A stretch of DNA of 64,000 nucleotides. It comes from Ascaphus truei (Eukaryota; Chordata; Amphibia; Anura; Ascaphidae). The DNA lies in assembly GCA_036426205.1 (NCBI GenBank), contig CM071573.1, forward strand, positions 76,914,159 to 76,978,158, written 5' to 3'. Every line of letters begins with the position of its first letter. Within the stretch, counting starts at the first letter, position 1. Under the pieces are notes generated by a model, which saw only the letters and a program-made list of their open reading frames with translations, made no database searches and was not told where the DNA came from. The translations under genes and the position numbers were made by a program. Below are positions 1 through 10,217 of this stretch, piece by piece.

Positions 1-157
1 CACCTGCAGGCCAGGTATTATCGATATCCCTGCTTCAGCACAGATGGCTCAATCAGTGGTTCACTCAAAGAATGCACCACCTGTGCTGAAGCAGGGATAT
101 ACCTAAAACCTGATCTGTTGGTGGTCCTTGAGGACTGGAGTTCGCCACCCCTGCTAT
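1..157. repeat. Palindromic MITE, family A, copy 1 (cut by window edge)
   Basis: The two halves are reverse complements around a short centre: 'atccctgcttcagcacag' on the left answers 'ctgtgctgaagcagggat' on the right, and the right end reads 'gaggactggagttcgcca'. The same palindrome recurs near 2.55, 4.28, 31.1, 33.0, 40.8 and 43.7 kb, and as a left half at 63.27 kb. No coding capacity is seen, so this is a non-autonomous foldback element. The transposase superfamily is unknown to me. Confidence 0.75.
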
Positions 158-162
158 ACAAT

Positions 163-330
163 AAAATTGGACATGAAGCAGAAGGTGACACTGTGTGCTC
201 ATTTGCATGTCATTTCCTAGAATTCCTAGCTGCAGTGGAAGCACTGTTTACTAACAGATAATGGGGAATAGCAGGGTTGCAGACCTGTCTGAGATGTGAA
301 TGTGCTCACAAGTGATATTTTTATGTGCCT
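163..330 (+). repeat. R-module repeat (relative of the hammerhead-bearing repeat), copy 1
   Basis: This segment carries the recurring module read as 'ggacatgaagcag', 'tttgcatgtcatttcc', 'gctgcagtggaagc' and 'gcagacctgtctgaga'. At least nine copies or fragments lie in the window, in both orientations: here, 1525, 3597, 3893, 13135, 13540, 13601, 35533, 38005 and 45985. Plus orientation here means the same sense as the ribozyme strand of the 3.8- and 13.4-kb copies. This copy lacks a ribozyme motif. Confidence 0.65.
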
Positions 331-1259
331 AACTCTGCTAATTTTACTTACAGCCCCACTGTAATATAGAGAATTGCCCCATGCCAATTCACATAGAAGA
401 AATACTTAAGAGGCATAATTTTGTAGGAATATAATGTTACCATCATGGTGCCTAGTGTCAGCAGTAAAAGCCACACATACAGGATCAGTGTCTAACTGTT
501 TTTGTTATCCTGTCTCATTAAGAGCTGAAATAAATTCAAGGACCTAGCACATGTGGCCTACAGACCACGGAGTGAATTGTAATGGCTATATTATACCCAG
601 AGTGCATTTAAATGTTAACCCCATAGGCACTGCATACATGTCATCCATCCCATCCTTTTGGCTACTGTATATCATAGTTTTATTTCCTCTGTTATCTATG
701 CAGTGGAGGAAATACATAGGACTCGGTACAAAATTGGTAGTCTAGGAACCAGCTGAAAGAGTTAACCTTGCTGTGATTGCAGCTTAACATGTTTTGGCCA
801 AAAGATTGAACTAAATGACCCATACTTAGAAGAGAAAACATATAGAAATTAACTAAATAATTAGCCCTGTTGGATGTCCATTCACATTCCTTATTTACTG
901 TTGTATATTTGAGGTCACTTGCCCAGTTGAGACCCAACTGGCATAATTAAAGCTATAAATATATATTATTGTGAGCTCGTGAAGAATGTGTGTTTCTAAT
1001 TACATAAATGTTTATTTTTTTAAATAAAAAACCATGCAGTTAATAACAGTGCAATTTATGATTAGTATCCAAGCGATGAAAAAAGTTAGACAATATAATT
1101 CTGTGTTATTACAATTGATTGCTTATTAAATCGTTTTAAATTCGTGAGAAATATATAAAGGTGTTCATAACAAATCCCCAACTGAATATATGGACAAATA
1201 TACTGTATACGCATAGCTATTTCTCTCACACTGTGTAAAAGTCTCTCACAAGTCCTTAA
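331..1259. other. AT-rich stretch without recognised feature
   Basis: No convincing coding frame, RNA gene or repeat family was recognised here. Short open frames are not supported by any motif. Confidence 0.5.
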
Positions 1260-1261
1260 TA

Positions 1262-1495
1262 CAGCTCAACCCCCTTATAACGCAGTGCTTGGGGTCCAAA
1301 GAATCACATCGCGTTATCGCGTTATAAGCGGATCGCGTTAGAAATAATGTGCAATTGTAGACACTGTATTGGTATTTCAGATACCAATAATCTTGTTGTA
1401 AAGTATTCACAAATAGGAAAATTGGGAGCCACGCTTGCATCGCATTATAAGCGGATTCGCATTGTAATGGATCGTGTTATAACGGGGTTGAGCTG
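1262..1495. mobile_element. Mariner/Tc1-type MITE
   Basis: The element begins 'cagctcaaccccc' and ends with the inverted form 'ggggttgagctg'. It is flanked on both sides by TA, the target duplication of the Tc1/mariner superfamily. Interior sequence near both ends resembles 'gttataagcggat' and its complement. There is no transposase frame, so it is non-autonomous. A right half of the same family lies at 20549-20624. Confidence 0.75.
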
Positions 1496-1524
1496 TATTT
1501 CTTCCTTTGAAGACCGTTAAAAAT

Positions 1525-1685
1525 TGGACATGAAGCAAAAGGTGTGTTCATTTGCATGTCATTTCCCAGAATCCCTGGCTGCAGTGGAAGCGCTGAATGC
1601 TATGAGATAATGGGGAAAGATATGCTTGTACAGTAGACCTGTCTGAGATGCGTGAATTTGCTCACAACTGGCATTTTTATTTATT
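1525..1685 (+). repeat. R-module repeat, copy 2
   Basis: Same module as 163-330, starting 'aaattggacatgaagca' and running through 'gctgcagtggaagcgctg' to 'gacctgtctgaga'. No ribozyme core is visible. An AT/CA-rich microsatellite follows at about 1725-1795. Confidence 0.65.
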
Positions 1686-1829
1686 TTGAAGGAAACATAG
1701 TGCTTTTTTGTTGATAGTACATTGTTTGTGTATGTGTATATATGTATATACACACCTCCAAATACACATATATCTACCCACACATATATATTTATTGTCC
1801 CTTATTACCAGTGCACGATATGACTTTGC

Positions 1830-2190
1830 AAATTGAATTCCAATTAGAGTTTGTTGCAGATGTTGAGAGTCACAAACAAAAATTAGACACGGGAGCCATA
1901 GCACCACAACTTGCGGTAATCTAACTTCATCTTGTCAACAGCTTACACCAACTGGTGCAACGTTCAATTGTGTGTCTCCCCTAAATCAAAGACATGCCAC
2001 ATGTCCTCTTTGGAAAACACTGGCTAATGTTGGGGTGCCAGCTGTTAAAATTGTGTTAATTGCTGCTTTAAAGGTATACAAATTGCCCAGTCACTTTTGG
2101 TTGATTCTCCAAAGGTAAAACCTGGATATACGGTAATACTTCCAGGCCAGTGGCGGCTGATACAATTAGAAATATCTTTAGATACTGTTA
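1830..2190 (+). pseudogene. Gypsy-type retropepsin relic
   Basis: Short translated stretches resemble a Ty3/gypsy aspartic protease: an LDTGA active-site motif near 1885, and further on a VDSPKVKP-like stretch near 2100 that is typical of the pol start in vertebrate Gypsy elements. Several stops and frame changes separate these pieces, so nothing functional is encoded. No integrase or RT was found next to it. The region after 2190, up to the MITE at 2549, could belong to the same relic, but I see no motif there. Confidence 0.4.
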
Positions 2191-2548
2191 CCAGCTCCTA
2201 TATTTCCTGTCCTGCTTGATTCCTGACTCGGTCTTGTACCTTGTTCCTGTTTCCCTGTGACAACCTGGACTTCTGACCTCTGCAAGGCTTTGTGACCATG
2301 CCTAGCATTTGCACATGTGACAACATCCCGGTATGACCAGAGCTTGCTTTGCTTACAGTACCTACTTGCACTAGTACTTTAATGCAAACCTCCCCAGCCA
2401 CATGCGTCTCATGATTCTGCCCATACAGTACCTAGCTGGTCTGATCTGCAGTAGGCCGCCCTTGTCTAGACCTTCAGACCTAAGAGCATGCCAATACTAG
2501 TGCTTTCACAAACAAGTTATTTGTGGGAGGAATATCGAATGCAACATA

Positions 2549-2733
2549 ATGGCCAACTCCAGTCCTCAAGGGCCACCAACAGGTCAGGTTTTCAGGATAT
2601 CCCTGCTTCAGCAAAGGTGGCTCAGTTGAAGACTGAGCAATTGATTGAGCCACCTGTGTGGAAGCAGAGATATTCTGAAAACCTGACCTGTTGGTGGCCC
2701 TTGAGAACTGGAGTTGGCCACTCCTGAGATAGG
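2549..2733. repeat. Palindromic MITE, family A, copy 2 (near complete)
   Basis: A full-length foldback of about 180 bp. It starts 'ggccaactccagtcctcaag' and ends with the inverted 'cttgagaactggagttggcc'. The centre is 'gaagactgagcaattgattg'. This is the most complete uninterrupted family A copy in the window. Confidence 0.8.
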
Positions 2734-3234
2734 CACTCATGCAAATTTAAATCATTATTCTCAGAATGCATAAGTTAACGAGGGTAACCAATATCATGCT
2801 GCAAAATAATACAGGTTTGCTTTTAATTTACAAAGAATTCCTAACTAAGTATTAGAGAGACACAATGTGACATTGATGTAGCATTGCTGTTAATGAGAAG
2901 TCAATTCCACATGAGCACAATTAGCTTATAAATAAATGGAAAAATATACAGAGCTCAAGAAAAGCATTTTTTTTATTGTCTTGGATGAGTGCAATATACT
3001 GAAGATATGTTTATGGAAATAAATCTAGCTAAATAAAAGGCTAAATAAGTACACATTTTTATCAGCTGGTAATTTGACTAGTAATTACTGGAAGCCATTG
3101 GTCTAAGTGGCTCATTAAGAGCATTTTAGGAAGCTTATAAATAGTGTTTTATCTTTTAGATTTGATGCTGTATCATGCATTTTGTAAAAACTGAATCAAT
3201 TTCAAGGGACACATGGACATACGCTTATACAAAT
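2734..3234. other. AT-rich stretch without recognised feature
   Basis: Nothing supported. No coding frame above noise and no recognised repeat. Confidence 0.5.
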
Positions 3235-3239
3235 TGCAC

Positions 3240-3475
3240 TCACTGTTCTTAATATTATGCTCCTATATATAGCACTGACAATATAAGTGGCACTGTACAT
3301 ACAATTTCCCTGGCCCATTTAGTCCCTGCCCCGTAGAGCTCACAATTTAAATTTGGTGCCTATAGCACAAGAAGATCAAGGGAATTGTTCAAGGTCGCAA
3401 GAAGAGCTGACATTGGGACTCAAACCCGGTGCCCATTTCAATGGTCTTACCACTGCGCTATTCATTCAGCCCTAC
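3240..3475 (-). repeat. tRNA-derived CORE-SINE
   Basis: On the minus strand the head reads 'agcgcagtggtaagacc' (box A-like), followed by 'gggtttgagtcc' (box B-like). Next comes a MIR/CORE-like body with 'cttcttgcgaccttgaac'. This is the architecture of a Pol III-transcribed SINE with a tRNA head and CORE domain. Related copies lie at 6172 and 15505. The 3' tail is diffuse. Confidence 0.6.
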
Positions 3476-3517
3476 TGGTTATTGTAATGCTGGTTTTATG
3501 GCTAGGTGCTGTCGCAA

Positions 3518-3523
<6 letters not shown>

Positions 3524-3580
<57 letters not shown>
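3524..3580. repeat. (TA)n microsatellite
   Basis: An almost pure TA tract, lying just upstream of the ribozyme-bearing repeat dimer. Confidence 0.9.
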
Positions 3581-3596
3581 GCAACTGTAAATATTA

Positions 3597-4014
3597 CTGT
3601 ATGTTCATTTGCATGTCTTAGACAGGTCTGCAACCCTGTCTTTCCCCATTGTCACCCAGCATTCAGCACTTCCACTGCAGCAAGGGATTCTGGGAAATGA
3701 CATGCAAATGAGCACTCAGTGCCACCTTTTGTCTCAAGCTCGTATTACACAAGCCAATCCTCAAGCCAGTGCATGCTGTTTTAAACACAGCTTTTAAACA
3801 GAGGCTGGGATGAGATGCAAAGCCATTAGACCTACTCACATACATGTTTCAACCTTGATGGGTATCATCAGTGTGAGGCTAGTCTTAATGGCTAGCAGGT
3901 TTGAGACCCCATTATCGCCCAGCATACAGCGCTTCCACTGCAGCAAGGGATTCTGGGAAATGACATGCAAATGAGCACACAGTGCCACCTTTTGTCTCAA
4001 GCTCGTATTACACA
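3597..4014 (-). mobile_element. Retrozyme-like repeat dimer (two R-modules around a hammerhead)
   Basis: Two copies of the R-module lie head to tail. The shared mark 'cttccactgcagcaaggg' occurs at 3669 and again at 3932, a period of 263 bp. Identity runs through 'gtctcaagctcgtattac' in both and then stops. A hammerhead-ribozyme motif lies between them on the minus strand (3831-3880). One ribozyme per repeat unit, flanked by direct repeats, is the genomic layout expected of retrozyme-like elements or of Penelope-type pseudo-LTRs. A simple local duplication is the alternative. Confidence 0.5.
3831..3880 (-). ncRNA. Hammerhead ribozyme motif, type I (site a)
   Basis: Read on the minus strand. 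CTGATGA (3871-3865) is followed by a stem II region with ACC/GGT pairing, then GAAA (3850-3847). Stem III is a tiny palindrome CATG with no loop, then the cleavage-type dinucleotide TA. The stem I strands CTCACA (3877-3872) and TGTGAG (3840-3835) pair perfectly over 6 bp. The pair next to the core in stem II is T/T, where the copy at 13.4 kb has G/C, so activity may be reduced. Short palindromic stem III is known from animal retrozyme and Penelope hammerheads that cleave best as dimers. Confidence 0.6.
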
Positions 4015-4279
4015 ATTGTTAGCTTTGCATAGAGCATAACAAACCAAACATATCTGATATAATTTTGCTCAAAGAAGATTTCTCTGGCCTGATACTAGTG
4101 ACAGCATCACAGAAAAGTCGCTGCATTGAGAACCTGCATGTTTTCTGGTCACAGTTTAAATGTATCAAGGCAACGTTGGAGCTAAAAGTGCTCTTGGTTG
4201 TAATTTTGTTGTTGGAACAATAGGATTTAGGAAACAGTTAAAATACACACACGTTGTACTGGGACATATTATATCTAGA

Positions 4280-4356
4280 ACAGGGGTGGGCCACTCCAAT
4301 CCTCAAGGGTCACCAACCATCCTGAAAACCTGACCTGTTGGCGGCTCACTCCTAGA
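4280..4356. repeat. Palindromic MITE, family A, internally deleted
   Basis: Both termini of family A are present ('ggccactccaatcctcaag' and 'gaaaacctgacctgttgg') but the central half is missing. Confidence 0.65.
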
Positions 4357-4484
4357 GTTTAGATCCGCCACAATTTCCCTTTCCCCAGTGTCCAAAATGC
4401 CAAGAGGTTTAAAGTAAGTTCCTCCCCTTTAGAGATGGGCAAACCAGTCCAAATCCATTTCCTGGATTTTTTTTTATACCACAT

Positions 4485-4510
4485 CCCCCCCCCCCCCCCC
4501 CCCCCCCCCC
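4485..4510. repeat. Poly(C) run, 26 nt
   Basis: An uninterrupted run of 26 C. Its exact length is likely to be unreliable in any assembly. A 20-C run lies at 30604 and a 37-G run at 9500. Confidence 0.9.
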
Positions 4511-4514
4511 TCCA

Positions 4515-5880
4515 TCACAATCCAAACAAATCTGTGTGGACCAATCCAAATCCATTGGATGCAATTAGCGCAGATTTTTAAAATGTACAAACAGAAAAAA
4601 ATTGATTTTTTTTATACATGTTTGAAATATGCAATATACCCTAATTCTACTACACTATTGTGCGCTCGCTCTCTTCTTTTATTCCCTGGGAGGAATATAT
4701 AAGGATTCAATTTGGAGATAATCCAGCACAGCACACTATCCAAAGACCACCATTTAAAAGCCTTCCATCTTTGAGGGTCCACACAAGGGCTCCCATCAGA
4801 GAGAGATGGATCTCTGATATGCCTTTCTTGACCAGAAAAAACTTGTTAGTGAGACCGAAACAGTTATTTTTGGATTTACATTTTTATTACTTTCTAAACC
4901 ATTATTTGTATATTTTTCTCATTTTCACATATATAACCTGAGATCTACAACGCTCCCCTAACCTGGAAGACGACGCAGATTTTTAAGAATCTGATCTGCG
5001 GATTCCACAAATTGTCACCAGATTGTTGAAAATACACACACGGATGAATCCACAGAGAGAAATACGGAGATATCTCCCCCACCCCATGGATGATTCAATG
5101 TCTGGATTTTTAACAATCTGGCCAAGGATTTTGGATTGTTCTCTAAAAGAAAAGAAAAAATCCCACACTGCGGATTTGCCTATTTGAAACTGACCCGTAG
5201 ACCAAAGGAACCGTCCGATACAAACCAGCAAAAAATTTGGCCATCTTCCCTTAAGCTAAATAGTACAGAAAAAAACATCTTCCCCCTATGTAAGCCATCT
5301 CCTTCCTCTCCTTGGCGACTTGTGGGCTTCCCCAAACGTTTGTTTTGTGGGATTACGGCCTGTAAACGTTACGGCCAAATCTCACCTCTACCAAGACCTG
5401 AACATCCACACGGTAACACATCACGTCTGAGGAGAGGACTGCCCTGCAGCTTTGCAAAGGTCCTCAGCTGTTACCTGAGCTTTTTATGCCCATGAAGCTG
5501 CTAACACTTTTGGAATGAGCTTTCACAATGGCAGGAGTTTCTCCTGGTGGGCTTCATGCAGCAGCGAATTTGAAAATCCGCCGCCCGTAGGCACTTAGCT
5601 GTGGCGGTTACCGCCCTCCTTCTGAACCGCAGCCTCAAATGACACCATAGACGCAACCAACGTGACGTCGCACGGCGTCGCATTGCCATGGTTCAGAAGT
5701 AGAAGGAGGGCATCAACAAGGAGACAGCTGCCACAGCTGTGCCTTACTATCAGGCCAGAGAGCGTGGCAAATGTGTATGGGGGCGGACATTATTGCCATC
5801 AAATCTATTGGTGGAAGTCCCCATTTTTTACCAGTTGCTGAAATACGTGTATATCTATTTTCAGAGCCCACTCTCCTAGG
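4515..5880. other. Stretch with no gene recognised
   Basis: Open frames up to 119 codons occur but have no recognisable motif. Repeated 'aatcca/tggatt' words at 4450-4560 and 4980-5130 hint at an old inverted-repeat element. The 5580-5740 segment is GC-rich with partly palindromic words, such as 'ccgccctccttctgaac' and 'gttcagaagtagaagga'. Neither could be assigned to a family. Confidence 0.4.
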
Positions 5881-5884
5881 TGGA

Positions 5885-6960
5885 TTACATTTTAGATAAG
5901 AAAACCGGCATATACATTGGATCTGCCTGCTACGTTAATGGACGAAATTTGAGGAACATGTTTTTCTGCCCATTTAAGGACTTGGAATGCTTCTGTCATG
6001 ATTTGTGAACATTTTGCCCCTGCTTTCTGTTTAATATATGATACCACTATCTGATTGCCTTTATTTATTATTACAGATGTCCCTAAGAGAACCAACTGTC
6101 AGTAAAAAAATTCCTAAAGGCTCTTAATTCCTACAGATTTGCTTTGAATTTGACCTATGTGCCCCACCCTGGTTTGTGACTTAATGACACTGAGCTTGAA
6201 TCAGGGGAACCTGGTTCAAACCCCATGTCAGCTCCTTGTGACCTTGGGAAAGTCACTTTATCTCTCTGTGCCTACAGCACACTGGATACAGTCGCTGTAA
6301 ATAAATAAATTGACCATTGTCCTGTTTTTTCAAATTGTCAATTTTCTCCCATCATTTTAGCGACTGTTTGGTTGAGCTTTTTCCACAGGGGCAGGAAACC
6401 TAATTGCAGGCACCTCCTATGTAGACTGGCCCATGGGCGGACCTCACAAAAAGTTGTGAGCTGAACGGCATGATCGCTTCATAAGCAATCTGACCGTTGC
6501 TGCAGCAGTTAGGATCTTTTTTGTGTGGGAAACCGCTCTCTTCCAAGATTGGAATCAGTAATTACTTGCACGAATCCCAATCTCTGAATAGGAACAAATC
6601 GGCTTTTCTCCCAATTTATGAGCCATCTATGCTTTTGAAAATAATGCATTTTTTCTGCCTGGGTCATTTATTGCCAATTTGCCTTAACAAGAATGTCACC
6701 TACTTAGGGCCGAGTCTTTTTCTATTAGTTTTGTAACAAAAGGATATTGGTGGGACATGCAGATATGCAACCTTGATGTCAATGGAAATCATGAAATTTC
6801 CTTGATGAATGATGAGTAAAGAGATTTCACCTTTATAGATCTTACCCTCAAAAAACAAATTACTCTCTGTAAGCCTAACACTGCTCTGAACCCCCACCAC
6901 CTCCCCCTGATGGCTCTGGTGCCAGGAATATGTGAGAATAATTTCCCCTTGTTTTCTGTT
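5885..6960 (-). pseudogene. DIRS-type retrotransposon relic (RT and RNase H region)
   Basis: The minus strand encodes decayed pieces in the order expected for DIRS elements. Around 6900-6700 is an RT fragment with the motif SIDIKVAYLHVP. At 6650-6540 is a piece resembling INWEKSRFVP, the DIRS RT stretch that follows the catalytic region. At 6095-5892 is an RNase H-like piece with LKWAEKHVPQI. Stops and frame changes separate them, and a CORE-SINE (6172-6318) has inserted between RT and RNase H parts. No tyrosine recombinase was seen below 5885, so the element is truncated there. Upstream sequence on the minus strand (7000-8330) may contain gag. Confidence 0.6.
6172..6318 (+). repeat. CORE-SINE nested in the DIRS relic
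   Basis: Box B-like 'ggttcaaacccc' is followed by 'gtcagctccttgtgacc' and 'ttgggaaagtcacttt', the MIR/CORE signature. The tail ends in 'aaataaataaa'. The insertion is younger than the DIRS element that it splits. Confidence 0.65.
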
Positions 6961-8330
6961 GTCTTGATATTACCCCGAACAGTAAATGAAACCTACTGCC
7001 TTTTGTATTACTTCCTTCAATATTGCCTACCTCTGCTCTCATTCCTGAATATTCTCATTTAAATGAGATACAGTGTAACGTGTCCTGTCCAGACCCCTCG
7101 ATGAGTTGGATGACCAAATATGGCCATATACAGTAGCTTCCCCTTCATGATGGCATCTACATCATCCAGGGGGAAGGAATTACAGACAGCCCTGCGGGGA
7201 CACGGATCCAGATGGAGAGATGGAGGCACGGCTGCAGACATCTGCGCAGCTCATCTGGAAGTTCAGAGGAAAAAACTTTGGAGGGAGGAGCCCCCCAAAA
7301 TGACCCGTGCTGCTGAGTATGCAATCCAGAACCAAATAACAAGTGCAGTGTTCTTGCAAACAAATCCGGGTAGTTGGGAGTCAAGGCAGTAGTAAGAGCA
7401 TATGATGCAAGCCAAGTCAGACTAGTGACTTCACCTCTAGTACCGAGAACAGCCAAGCGGTAAAAGAGGGTTGACCAGAGACGGTACAGGGGGTCTATTC
7501 CCTATTTTATTCATTTTTGTTTATGATCAAATAAAGGATAATTTTTCGTTAAAACAGTCCAGCCTTTCATTTTTTTGCTAGCAGTGCCCGCTGATTTTCT
7601 CTCTTCATTGAGAGGTTTCGTTTTCATCTGGATGTTCAGTATCAGTATTCTCTCCCTGCAGATGGCCAAAAAGGATTAATTCGGTGTGGTCAAAGTTAGA
7701 AGCATAGAACCCCGCAGAGTTAAAGTTCCTGGGCTGCTTACTGTCCTCGGGGCCGCGAGAACCGAAGCCGCGGTGCAGCCGCACTGCAGCCGTGAAAAAA
7801 AAGGCACCGAGGACAGTACGTCTTGCTACATCTGTTGCAACACCCTGCCGGCTTATGCTACTGAAGCTACTGATCCTGCAGACTTGTTCGCATATCCAGT
7901 TGTCAGATTTCCTTCAGAACACACTCCATTTTCCAGCCCATGGGACCCTTAAATTCAACACCTTTTTCTAAAGTCAATGTAGTATGCCTTGTTAATCTTG
8001 AAATCGGTGCATCCACCTTTGGTGCCATCTCCCAGAATGCCACATTTTAAGTCTGAAAAGGATAAATCTTGTCATCTTTGTAAAATGTCTGGAGGTTGCA
8101 TGCTTTATTTACTTTCAAACAAAAGGTCTTCTAGAGAACGCACCCACTCTGGGTCTTCTTGAATAGCCATCATAGATTTAATCGGATTCCCAACCAGATC
8201 TACATTAAAGGCCCCATCTTCCTGTTTTTGTTCTTGTTGGTTCATGTCAGAGAATATAAAACTCTTGATCTGAGCCAAAATGTAATTATTGATCTGATTA
8301 CCCCACCAAATAATCTTCAAAATCCAAATT
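6961..8330 (-). other. Possible 5' (gag) part of the DIRS relic
   Basis: This segment lies directly upstream of the DIRS RT relic in minus-strand sense. A 71-codon minus frame (8320-8105) is acidic and Gln/Glu-rich, but I recognise no domain. Plus-strand words near 8060-8100 encode a Cys-rich stretch (CHLCK), also unassigned. The gag call is positional only. Confidence 0.25.
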
Positions 8331-8451
8331 AGTTTGTGAGCGAGATCTTTTCTTTTTTTTTTGCACCTGATGAACCTTCATTACTTCTTTTATAACAAAT
8401 GTGGCTATAAACATAGACTGAGGATTCTTGGCAATAATGCCATCAGTCTTT

Positions 8452-8810
8452 TGTTACGGATCCTAGGGTGTCAGGTGCAGGATTGACCTCAGTGGCCAGA
8501 ACATCAGGCAGAAGCAAAAACATTATGGGATCACAGGCAGGGGTTCAAGGCAAAATGTGACATAGTGAAGGAAAGGCCAAGTAAGGGTTGGTAGCAATCA
8601 AAACAAAGACCAGGACTAAACAGAGACAGGAAACTTATAAAGGCAGGGAAACAGACAAAAGACTAGTGCAGAGAGGATACTAATAGAACCAAGAGGAAAC
8701 AGCAGCGGGAAATTCCAGTGAAGACAGGAGCAGCAGCACAACTGGTGGACATGCAAATGAACTGAGAACAGAGTGAGAGTTATGTAGATATGTCAGGGAT
8801 GTCCCTGACA
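8452..8810 (-). mobile_element. Solo LTR (359 bp) with 5-bp target duplication
   Basis: The plus strand runs from TGTTACGG to CCTGACA. The flanks carry a perfect direct repeat TCTTT (8447-8451 and 8811-8815). In minus-strand sense the LTR starts with the near-palindrome 'tgtcagggacatccctgaca', holds a 'tttataag' TATA-like box and ends TAACA. Size, TG...CA ends and a 5-bp duplication fit a Ty3/gypsy or ERV solo LTR formed by LTR-LTR recombination. Confidence 0.75.
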
Positions 8811-8815
8811 TCTTT

Positions 8816-9499
8816 ACTGTTATCTGGTCATTTCTTATCACAGACTCCACATATTACATTATTGGTCTTCCTAACAGCAGAAGAGGAAATAAATGCATAC
8901 ACACATACAATGTAGTTAACGTTATTGAACCCTATGGCGCGCGCATGGGTGTACGATGGCACGCTAGTCCCACCCACTTCTCACTCATGGCTAATTTAAA
9001 ACAATGGTCACTTTTCCCATGGGTGCGTAGTGTATGTGCTGCTACAATGCACCAGCAAAGTCTACCTCTTTACACACTGTGAGCTTTGCCCTAAAGAATT
9101 TACAAGAGAAATAAAGTGAACTTCATCATAACTTCCCTCCTTTCCAAGAAACACCTGAATCTTCGCGTCTGAATGAAGTATACAATTATTTTTTTGCGTC
9201 CCATGACCTAATGCCCACAAAACCGCAGGATAACATGCCGACAAATGTCAGCCCACAATGACACTTCACATCCTGCCCATCAGTACAACCCAAATTCCAT
9301 GGGTAAGATGCCCACCATATGGTATCATACCTAAAAGCCTTGTCCCGGCATCTAGTCTAGTTTCCCACCACATGAAAGCCTCCGACTCTCACCTGAACTC
9401 TGACAGGCTTCCCGGATAGATCCTCACTAATGTCTTCTGTCAATCAAACACCTCCGGTAAGCAGTAAGGTGAACCCACACCCTAAATTAGCAAGTACAT

Positions 9500-9537
<38 letters not shown>

Positions 9538-10217
9538 GTCTTACATAGGGGAAGGCATGATAATTTTTTCCTGTCCCATTTTAATCTCTATCCCTTGACA
9601 TGGTTTATATGCTTATATCTCTTATATATGTAACAAAACATCCCCATACAATTAACCAGATTATACCAACATCAGAAGCTTCTGAGTGGCTCAGTTGCAG
9701 CCATGACAGCTGGGAAATTGAGGCGCTGGCAGGGGCACTATTTCTGTAAATTAGCACACAGTGGCTCCTGTCATTTCCCACAAAACATTACCTTGAAATC
9801 ACTTGACCATTGTATCTCACTGCTGCAAATTACACACTGATGTTGTCTTAATTTCTTTGTAACCACGCTTTGGCTCAGAAAAGACATTTCCTGCCAATTT
9901 CATAATAAAGGGAATTGTGGCAACTGTCTCAACACTTTTCTTACTAAAAGGGTTAAGAGGGACAATTCATTTTAAATTAGGCGTAGTCATTTTTTTTTTA
10001 ATCTCAAAAGCATTGAGTTCATCATACTGTAGCATAAAATGTATAACATTAGAGTTCTTCTGGGATTAGATTGTGTAAACCCCACAGGTCTCTACATTTG
10101 CCATAGCAGCACAGAGGGATATAGATAGGAATATTTCCCAAGGCAGCAGTGCTAAGAGAGTCTGCACAAATCCTACGTACCCCTGCTCACCCAGGACCAG
10201 CAGAGTAGCACACCAGC
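8816..10217. other. Stretch with no gene recognised
   Basis: No motif-supported coding frame was found. The region includes a 37-nt poly(G) run at 9500-9536. Confidence 0.45.
9500..9536. repeat. Poly(G) run, 37 nt
   Basis: Thirty-seven consecutive G on the plus strand. Such a tract can form G-quadruplex structures and is hard to sequence, so the length should be treated as approximate. Confidence 0.9.
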
